Shown here one piece after another: positions 6,015 through 11,574 of a stretch of DNA of 11,574 bases (the first letter of the stretch is position 1; each line of letters opens with the position of its first letter). The notes under the pieces are model-generated. The model saw only the letters and a list, made by a program, of their open reading frames with translations, had not been told where the DNA came from and made no database searches. Origin of the DNA: Thermodesulfobacteriota bacterium (GTDB lineage Bacteria > Desulfobacterota > Desulfocorpusculales > Desulfocorpusculum); assembly GCA_028275295.1 (NCBI GenBank), contig JAPWUY010000017.1, positions 1 to 11,574 of the forward strand. Reading direction: 5' to 3'. The translations under genes were made by a program, and so were the position numbers.

Positions 6015-7786
6015 ATTGGGGAAGATCCATGGTCAGGCTTTGGGGCTGGTTGATCTCTGGGCTCTTCATCTTGCTTTCCACCTGTGGGTCCTGGGCCCAA
6101 GGAAGGAGACACGAGGTCCATCTGGAAGGGACGCCTTACGAGCTCCACGTGTACAGGATAGAGGGCAGAGAAACTCGCTCTCCCACCATGCTCATAGTGG
6201 GAGGAATTCAGGGGGACGAGCCAGGAGGGTTTCTGGCAGCCGACCGCTATGTGGACCTGACCCTAAAGAGGGGGACCTTGGTGATAGTGCCAAGGGCCAA
6301 CTTCTACTCCATCATCAAGAATCAGAGGGGTCCCCACGGGGACATGAACCGTAGGTTCAAGGAGGTGGCATCCCGATCGCCCATGGATCTCGTAGTGGAG
6401 ATCCTCAAGGGCCTCATGGCTGAGGCGGACATATTTCTGAACCTCCACGATGGCTCTGGGTTCTTCTCCCCCAGGTGGGAGAGTCCCCAGAGAAACCCCA
6501 TGAGGTTCGGGCAGTCCATCATAGCAGATGCCTCTGTCTTCTTTCACGAGCCCACAGGTAGGACGATCTTTCTCGAGGCCATGGCCAATAGAGTAGTCGA
6601 TAAGGTCAATCCCCAGATCCACGATGAGCGCCACCACTTCCATTTCAACAACCACAGGACCATGGACAAGGACACTCCCCATAAGGAACAGAGGGGATCG
6701 GCCACGTTTTACGCCCTCACCCATCTGGGCATCCCAGCATTCGGGATCGAGACTTCCAAGGACATCGCGGATCCTCGGACGAGGGTCCAGTATCAGACAA
6801 TGGTGATAAATGCCTTCATGGAGGAGATGGGAATAGTCGCGGACCATCCTCCCCTGGCCCTGGATCCTCCCCAATTGCACTACGTCATCATCTCCGTCAA
6901 TGGCGATATCCCCTTTGCAGTGCCCGACGGGGGGTCCCTCTCGGTGAGGAAGGGAGATGTAGTCGAGGTGAGGGGAGTTGTGGCCAATTATCAGAGGGGA
7001 ATAACGGCAGATATTGTGGGCCTGGGGACGGAAAACGACCTCAACAAGCCCTTCAGGATATTGAGGAACACCAGGGTCCTGGTGAGAAAGGAAAGTCAGG
7101 TTTTCGGCCAGGTGAGCGTGCATGTGGGAAAGGCAATGGATGGGAGAGCCACAGAGACCTCCACCCAGCTGCCGGAGGTGAAGTATTTCGTGGTGGATGT
7201 GGAGGGCGAGCAGAAGGTCGTGGAAAATGGCGGGGTTCTCAAGGTCGTGAGGGGTGACGGGATAAGGATATTGGATGTGATATGCGCTGGCGGAGAGTCC
7301 TGGGAGGTGCAGGTGAACTTCATAGGGTTCATAAATCCCGATGAGCAGAGCCCTGGCGAGGACAGGGGAGTGGTCATAGACACGGCCAGAGATCTGGAGA
7401 AGAGGTACGCCCTGGATGGCAGAGGAACCATTTACAGGGTTGTGGCTTTGAGAGGCGAGAACATGCTGGGGGAGATGATAGTGGAGATCCAGGAGCCCAG
7501 ATTGGAGTATGTCCTTGTGGAGAATTCGGGTGGATCTCTTCTGGCCTATCCTCCTGGAGGGAGGCTCCTCCTAGGGCAAGCGAAGGAGATAAAGGTGGCT
7601 GGTATCGTGACCAATGTGCCCAGAAATAGCGGTGTGGAGATCGAGACAAGGGGAAGAGGCCTCTTGCGGGAGACATCCTCGGGAGGGTGGACCGTGAAGT
7701 CCCAAGGCCCATGGCCCCAGAAGGGAGAGATAATCGTCCTGCGAAAGGGCATCCCCATGGGGAAGATATTCCTAGAGGCCCCCTGA
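6011..7786 (+). CDS. Csd4-like M99 peptidoglycan D,L-carboxypeptidase with tandem beta modules
   Basis: This 591-residue protein is probably an exported zinc carboxypeptidase of the M14 superfamily, branch M99 (Helicobacter Csd4, Campylobacter Pgp1), which trims peptidoglycan tripeptides to dipeptides. A signal peptide is seen: basic start, hydrophobic WGWLISGLFILLS (11-23), likely cut after GSWA near residue 29. The catalytic domain (about 35-285) carries GGIQGDEPGG (64-73), HGDMNRRF (109-116), NLHDGSGFF (144-152) and GIETS (245-249). Zinc ligands would be Gln67, Glu70 and His146, with Glu247 as general base; Gln replaces the first His of ordinary M14 enzymes, the Csd4 hallmark. Three similar beta-rich modules follow, starting near 290, 391 and 499. 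The start overlaps pyrE by ATGA; Met7 (6029) after GGGGAAGAT is an alternative. Family-level call is good; the exact substrate and any role in cell shape are inferred. Confidence 0.82.
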   Translation: MNWGRSMVRLWGWLISGLFILLSTCGSWAQGRRHEVHLEGTPYELHVYRIEGRETRSPTMLIVGGIQGDEPGGFLAADRYVDLTLKRGTLVIVPRANFYSIIKNQRGPHGDMNRRFKEVASRSPMDLVVEILKGLMAEADIFLNLHDGSGFFSPRWESPQRNPMRFGQSIIADASVFFHEPTGRTIFLEAMANRVVDKVNPQIHDERHHFHFNNHRTMDKDTPHKEQRGSATFYALTHLGIPAFGIETSKDIADPRTRVQYQTMVINAFMEEMGIVADHPPLALDPPQLHYVIISVNGDIPFAVPDGGSLSVRKGDVVEVRGVVANYQRGITADIVGLGTENDLNKPFRILRNTRVLVRKESQVFGQVSVHVGKAMDGRATETSTQLPEVKYFVVDVEGEQKVVENGGVLKVVRGDGIRILDVICAGGESWEVQVNFIGFINPDEQSPGEDRGVVIDTARDLEKRYALDGRGTIYRVVALRGENMLGEMIVEIQEPRLEYVLVENSGGSLLAYPPGGRLLLGQAKEIKVAGIVTNVPRNSGVEIETRGRGLLRETSSGGWTVKSQGPWPQKGEIIVLRKGIPMGKIFLEAP

Positions 7787-7793
7787 AGATCCC

Positions 7794-8807
7794 ATGCTAG
7801 TCCTAGGAATAGAGACTTCATGCGACGAGACCTCCTGTGCCCTCCTCCAGGGCGACGGGAGGATATTGTCCAATGTGGTCTCCTCGCAGGTGGAAGTCCA
7901 CAGGCCCTTTGGAGGAGTTGTGCCCGAGATAGCCTCCCGAAAGCACATGGAGTGGATAATCCCGGTGCTCAAGGAAGCCTTGCAAAGGGCTGGATGCACT
8001 TTGGAGGACGTGGAAGGAGTGGCGGTAACTCAAGGGCCTGGACTCGTAGGATCCTTGCTAATCGGAATAGGGGTGGCCAGGGCTATAGCTTACGCCAAGG
8101 GACTCCCCATAGTGGGAGTGAACCATCTCGCAGGCCACATAGCCTCTGTTTATCTCGACGATCCTTCCTTCAAGCCACCTTTTGTGGCCCTCGTGGCCTC
8201 GGGGGGGCACACGGCCCTCTACCACGTGGTGGAGGAGGACAGAATAAGCCTTCTGGGTCAGACTAGGGACGATGCAGCTGGGGAGGCCTTCGACAAGGTG
8301 GCCAAGCTTCTGGGACTGGACTACCCGGGTGGTCCAGCAATAGAGAGGGCCTCCAGGGGAGGGGACCCCTCAGCTGTGAGATTCCCAAGGGGGCTCGGGA
8401 GGAAGGAAGGCCTTGAATTCAGCTTCTCGGGTCTGAAGACAGCTGTGGTGACTTACCTCAAGAAGGGGGCCCTGTTGCCCTTGGAGCCCCAGAGGCTCTC
8501 GAATGTGGCCGCGAGCTTCCAGGAGGCAGTGGTGGATGTCCTCGTGGAGAAGACCCTGAAGGCAGCGAGGAAGTGCAAGGTAAAGAAGATAGCTGTAACA
8601 GGTGGTGTCGCATGCAATGGGCGACTCAGGCAAAAGCTGGGCCTCAGGGCCGAGGAGGAGGGGTTTGAGGTCCGATTCCCCACTCCCAGCCTCTGTACAG
8701 ACAATGCTGCCATGATAGCCAGGGCAGGCCTCAAGGCCCTGGAAAAGGGAGAGGGGAAATCCCCCGGGCCCATGGAAGCGAGATCCAGATGGCAGCTCGG
8801 CACTTAG
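7794..8807 (+). CDS. tsaD: tRNA N6-threonylcarbamoyladenosine transferase TsaD
   Basis: TsaD transfers the threonylcarbamoyl group from TC-AMP (made by TsaC/TsaB-family partners elsewhere) to A37 of ANN-decoding tRNAs, giving t6A, and works in a complex with TsaB and TsaE. The product has 337 residues, normal length, with the ASKHA fold. Landmarks: LGIETSCDETS (4-14), QGPGLVGSLLIG (80-91), the metal-binding VNHLAGH with His111 and His115, ASGGHT (135-140), DDAAGEAFDK (159-168), GGPAIE (179-184), FSFSGLKTA (209-217), GGVACNGRLR (270-279) and CTDNAAMIA (301-309), where Asp303 is the third metal ligand. The family often has AAN where this has ACN. ATG 7794 lies 7 nt after the M99 stop and has only a weak GAAG as ribosome site, so coupling to the upstream gene is likely. 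Function call is firm. Confidence 0.96.
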   Translation: MLVLGIETSCDETSCALLQGDGRILSNVVSSQVEVHRPFGGVVPEIASRKHMEWIIPVLKEALQRAGCTLEDVEGVAVTQGPGLVGSLLIGIGVARAIAYAKGLPIVGVNHLAGHIASVYLDDPSFKPPFVALVASGGHTALYHVVEEDRISLLGQTRDDAAGEAFDKVAKLLGLDYPGGPAIERASRGGDPSAVRFPRGLGRKEGLEFSFSGLKTAVVTYLKKGALLPLEPQRLSNVAASFQEAVVDVLVEKTLKAARKCKVKKIAVTGGVACNGRLRQKLGLRAEEEGFEVRFPTPSLCTDNAAMIARAGLKALEKGEGKSPGPMEARSRWQLGT

Positions 8808-8940
8808 CCTCCAAGAAAGATAGCCCCCTTCCGCCTTTGGGATTCGGCTTCACTTGGATGCCGGGTATGGTAGAGGATGAGGGGGGGGTCAGGGGTTTAA
8901 GGGCCTAGGCCAAGGGCTCTGGGGGATAAGGCTCGTCAGA
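8808..8940 (+). other. tsaD-rsmA spacer with G8 tract and small palindrome
   Basis: This 133-bp spacer has no gene. It contains a run of eight G (8881-8888) and a perfect 10-bp palindrome GGCCTAGGCC (8902-8911). No T-run terminator and no convincing -35/-10 pair is visible, so rsmA may be read through from tsaD. GGGGGATAAGG, about 10-20 nt before the rsmA ATG, is the likely ribosome site. Confidence 0.5.
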
Positions 8941-9765
8941 ATGGCTCAGCCATCCATTTGGAGACCCAAAAAGAGGTTCGGTCAGCATATCCTTCGCTCG
9001 AGAGGTATCCTGGAGCGAATTCTGGCGGAGACAGGCTTGAATGAACGGGATACGGTCATAGAGATAGGGGCCGGCCTGGGGGATCTCACATCTTACTTGG
9101 CCTCCAAGGCCAAGAGGGTCATAGCTTTGGAGCTGGACGAGGGGCTCTTGGACCATTTGAGGGAAAGATTCAGCACCGAGCCCAAAGTCCAAATCCTCAA
9201 CGAAGATGCCCTCAGATGGCCCCTTCCCCAGGCCATAGAGGCCTTGGAGAGGCCGAGGAAGGTTGTGGGCAATCTCCCTTACAATGTGGCGACGAGAATC
9301 CTCTTGCGCTTCGCCCGTTTTTTCCAGGAGCTCGACCTCATGGGATTCATGTTCCAGAAGGAGGTAGCGGAGAGGATCGTGGCCTGTCCAGGGACCTCCT
9401 CTTATGGGGCCCTGACCGTTCTTCTTGCGCTCAGATGGAAATCCAGGATCGCCTTCAAGCTCCCTCCAGGGGCCTTCTTCCCGAGGCCCAAGGTGGAGTC
9501 GGCATTCGTTGTCCTAGAGCCAAAGGAAAACCAGCAAATGGAGATAGGAGACGAGGACCTGTTTCGGGAGATAGTGCAGGGGGCCTTCGCCAGAAGGAGA
9601 AAGACCCTGGCGAACTCCCTCAAGACCCTTCCCTGGGCCACAGAGGAGAAATTGGAAGAGCTCTTCTCGAGAAGCGGGATAGACCCCCGAAGAAGGGCTG
9701 AAAGCCTCTCCCTCGAAGAGTTCGCGCGACTGAGCTGTGAGGCATCGAATCTTCGCCCCCTATGA
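8941..9765 (+). CDS. rsmA: 16S rRNA dimethyladenosine transferase
   Basis: RsmA (KsgA) uses four SAM to dimethylate the two adjacent adenosines in the last hairpin of 16S rRNA (A1518/A1519 in E. coli), a late check in 30S assembly. The 274-residue product shows the usual order: KKRFGQHIL (10-18; the family usually reads GQHFL or GQNFL), SAM motif I EIGAGLGDLT (41-50), the acidic ribose-binding ALELDEGLL (62-70), NEDALRW (87-93), catalytic motif IV NLPYNVATRI (111-120), FQKEVAERI (138-146), and the C-terminal FFPRPKVESAF (179-189) and GAFARRRKTLANSL (214-227), both conserved in RsmA/KsgA. ATG 8941 matches the family start. It stands next to metK, which makes its cofactor, and ahcY, which removes the product inhibitor SAH, separated by a 302-bp region that may carry its own promoter. 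Confidence 0.96.
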   Translation: MAQPSIWRPKKRFGQHILRSRGILERILAETGLNERDTVIEIGAGLGDLTSYLASKAKRVIALELDEGLLDHLRERFSTEPKVQILNEDALRWPLPQAIEALERPRKVVGNLPYNVATRILLRFARFFQELDLMGFMFQKEVAERIVACPGTSSYGALTVLLALRWKSRIAFKLPPGAFFPRPKVESAFVVLEPKENQQMEIGDEDLFREIVQGAFARRRKTLANSLKTLPWATEEKLEELFSRSGIDPRRRAESLSLEEFARLSCEASNLRPL

Positions 9766-9822
9766 CGGAGATAGATCCTCCCATCGGGAGCTACGACCCT
9801 CGCCATCCTCGGCGTTTGCATC

Positions 9823-9851
9823 TTGTGATCCCCTCTCTCCCGTGTTAAAAA
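9823..9851 (+). promoter_or_regulatory. Candidate metK promoter
   Basis: TTGTGA (9823-9828) and TAAAAA (9846-9851) are separated by 17 nt, each 4 of 6 to the sigma-70 consensus. It is the most AT-rich point in an otherwise G+C-rich gap. A transcript starting near 9858 would carry a leader of about 210 nt before metK. A perfect palindrome GAAGATCTTC (9854-9863) lies at the presumed start point and might be an operator. Confidence 0.35.
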
Positions 9852-10057
9852 ATGAAGATCTTCTCCCCTCGAGCTGAAGAGTGGAGAGGGGAAATGGGAT
9901 TCGGGCCAAGGCCGTGGTAGTTGGGCCAAATGGTTCGGGTGAGGGGACATTGGGAGTATCTTGGGGTCTCGATACAGAGGGAGCGGGGAGTTCCGTCTCC
10001 GATGAGTGATCGGGGTGAGGGTTGAGATCCTTCTCCTTCGTTTTTCCATGGAGCTCT

Positions 10058-10063
10058 GGAGGG
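10058..10063 (+). promoter_or_regulatory. metK Shine-Dalgarno
   Basis: GGAGGG, 4 nt before ATG 10068 and 10 nt before the in-frame ATG at 10074. Both starts are possible; the second gives the family-like beginning MRKFLFTSE. Confidence 0.55.
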
Positions 10064-10067
10064 CATT

Positions 10068-11224
10068 ATGGAAATGAGGAAGTTTCTCTTCACCTCTGAG
10101 TCCGTCACAGAGGGACATCCGGACAAGATAGCCGACCAGATATCCGATGCCATCCTGGATGCCATAATGGAGCAGGATCCCAAATGCAGGGTGGCCTGCG
10201 AGACATTGGTTACGACGGGCCTGGCGATCATAGCCGGGGAGATCACGACTAGCTGTTATGTGGACATGCCAGGGATCGTGAGACAGACCATAAAGGAGAT
10301 TGGCTACAACAATTCCTCCATGGGATTCGATTGGGAGACCTGCGCTGTCCTCACCTCCATAGATCAGCAATCTCCGGACATAGCCATGGGGGTCAATGGC
10401 CAAGAGGAGCAAGGGGCGGGAGATCAGGGCATAATGTTCGGCTATGCCTGCCGGGAGACAGAGGAATTGATGCCCCTTCCCATAACCTTGGCCCACAGGA
10501 TCACCATGAGGTTAGCGGAGGTGAGAAAGAAGGGCATCCTGGACTTCTTGAGGCCTGATGGGAAATCCCAGGTCACGGTGGAATACGAGGGCAAAAGACC
10601 CGTGAGGGTGGATTGCGTTGTGGTGGCGGCCCAGCACAGACCAGAGGTGGACATGGGGACCCTGAGAGAGGCCATAATAGAGGAGGTGATACGAAAAGCC
10701 ATTCCTCCTGAGTTCCTCGACGAGAAGACTCGCTATTACATAAACACCACGGGTCGCTTCGTCATAGGGGGACCCATGGCCGACTGTGGTCTCACGGGCA
10801 GAAAGATAGTGGTTGACACCTATGGAGGGAGAGGAAGCCACGGGGGCGGATGCTTTTCAGGAAAAGATCCCTCGAAGGTGGACAGGAGCGGCTCCTACAT
10901 GGCTCGCTATGTAGCCAAGAACATAGTGGCAGCCGGGCTCGCTGATGAATGCGAGGTGCAAGTGGCATACACCATAGGAAGGGCAGAGCCTGTCTCCGTG
11001 ATGGTCAATACCTTCGGGACCGGGAAGATACCCTCCGAGAGGATAGTCCAGCTGGTCATGGATCTCTTCAGCTTCAAGCCGAGGGACATGATAAGGCATC
11101 TCGATCTTTTGAGGCCAATTTACAAGAAGACGGCCTGCTACGGTCACTTTGGCAGGAACGATCCCGATTTCACCTGGGAGAAGACGGACATGGCCCAGGA
11201 ACTGAGAAAAATGGCGGGTCTTTG

Positions 11225-11225
<1 letters not shown>
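10068..11225 (+). CDS. metK: S-adenosylmethionine synthetase
   Basis: MetK joins methionine and the adenosyl part of ATP to make SAM, splitting the triphosphate to PPi and Pi. The 385-residue product has normal length and motifs: [13 protein letters not shown] (8-20) with His17 and Asp19 at the ATP and metal site, GAGDQG (116-121, signature 1), [19 protein letters not shown] (229-247), and [16 protein letters not shown] (259-274, signature 2). In most homologues I recall, signature 2 reads GGGAFSGKD; here Cys262 replaces that Ala. The start may be ATG 10068 or 10074, the latter two codons in; the ribosome site GGAGGG suits either. The stop (TGA 11223-11225) overlaps the ATG of a 22-codon frame, and ahcY begins 64 nt later, forming a SAM-cycle pair. 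The long structured region before it may regulate it. Confidence 0.97.

Positions 11226-11574
<349 letters not shown>

Larger units (their letters stand above)
9766..10067 (+). promoter_or_regulatory. rsmA-metK intergenic region; candidate structured metK leader
   Basis: No conserved gene lies in these 302 bp. Two short hairpins directly follow rsmA: CTCCC-ATC-GGGAG (9778-9790) and CGCC-N6-GGCG (9801-9814), the latter followed by TTTGCATCTTG, a weak terminator-like context. A possible promoter follows at 9823-9851. Downstream three stems can form: TCCCCTC/GAGGGGA (9864-9870/9886-9892), GGCCAA/TTGG(G)CC (9904-9909/9921-9927) and CTCCGAT/ATCGGGG (9997-10003/10009-10015). Two imperfect copies of an 'AAATGG-TTCGGG' motif occur at about 9892-9905 and 9928-9938. 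The position before metK suggests a regulatory leader, but the conserved cores of the SAM-I, SAM-II and SAH classes as I remember them are not visible. The leader idea is inference. Confidence 0.4.

Noticed and set aside
9928..9945. GGTTCGGG resembling a tRNA T-arm
   Set aside because: No matching acceptor, D-arm or anticodon stem could be fitted around it, and the T-loop consensus is broken.
9852..10025. Two short open frames (22 and 31 codons, starting 9852 and 9930) in the metK leader as possible leader peptides
   Set aside because: Neither has a ribosome site, the first would be nearly leaderless, and there is no Met-codon run or other attenuation logic.
9850..10067. SAM-I, SAM-II or SAH riboswitch before metK
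   Set aside because: The conserved cores I know for these classes are not present; only generic stems are visible. A covariance-model search would be needed to settle it.
9402..10496. Minus-strand open frame (364 codons) across rsmA, the metK leader and metK
   Set aside because: It spans two conserved genes on the other strand and lacks a protein-like pattern or ribosome site.

Overview
This window is a compact, conserved stretch of bacterial chromosome, roughly 55-60% G+C by eye. Codon use is strongly biased: AGG/AGA dominate for arginine, ATA is common for isoleucine, and the mRNA strand is rich in purines. That style is usual in thermophiles and some anaerobes. An oxygen-sensitive type PurF with all four Fe-S cysteines, an ADP-forming acyl-CoA synthetase subunit, a Csd4/M99-type peptidase and the metK-ahcY pair together suggest an anaerobic, perhaps thermophilic, member of the Desulfobacterota (former Deltaproteobacteria). 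This placement is inference; no rRNA or other taxonomic marker was searched. I see no mobile element, CRISPR array, tRNA, rRNA or defence system.

Layout. (1) The left edge (1-374, +) holds the 3' end of a small protein resembling the C-terminal domain of BamC-like lipoproteins. (2) A convergent minus-strand unit follows. An orphan alpha subunit of an ADP-forming acyl-CoA synthetase (1027-2454) leads into an unknown three-helix membrane protein (596-1030) through an ATGA overlap. (3) A 230-bp divergent region (2455-2684) separates this from the plus-strand cluster. (4) The plus-strand cluster is purB, purF, pyrE, a Csd4-like peptidoglycan D,L-carboxypeptidase, tsaD and rsmA, mostly with gaps under 50 bp or stop-start overlaps. 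A 133-bp gap lies before rsmA. (5) After a 302-bp region with candidate promoter and hairpins comes metK, then a possible 22-codon bridging ORF, then the 5' end of ahcY, which runs off the right edge.

How the genes work together. purB and purF act in de novo purine synthesis. PurF and PyrE both consume PRPP, so the front of the cluster is a PRPP/nucleotide block. TsaD (t6A37 of tRNA) and RsmA (dimethyl-A near the 3' end of 16S rRNA) are translation-maturation enzymes. RsmA uses SAM, made by the next gene (metK), and its product SAH is removed by the gene after that (ahcY), so the right third is a coherent SAM-cycle block. The exported M99 peptidase sits between pyrE and tsaD with tight junctions and would trim peptidoglycan stem peptides in the periplasm.

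Most genes here are housekeeping. The items most worth a second look are the M99 peptidase with a Gln zinc ligand and three tandem beta-rich modules, the structured metK leader that matches no SAM riboswitch I can recall, the small ORF that overlaps metK and ahcY at both ends, and the orphan synthetase alpha subunit coupled to a membrane protein. I do not see convincing evidence for a new multi-gene system.
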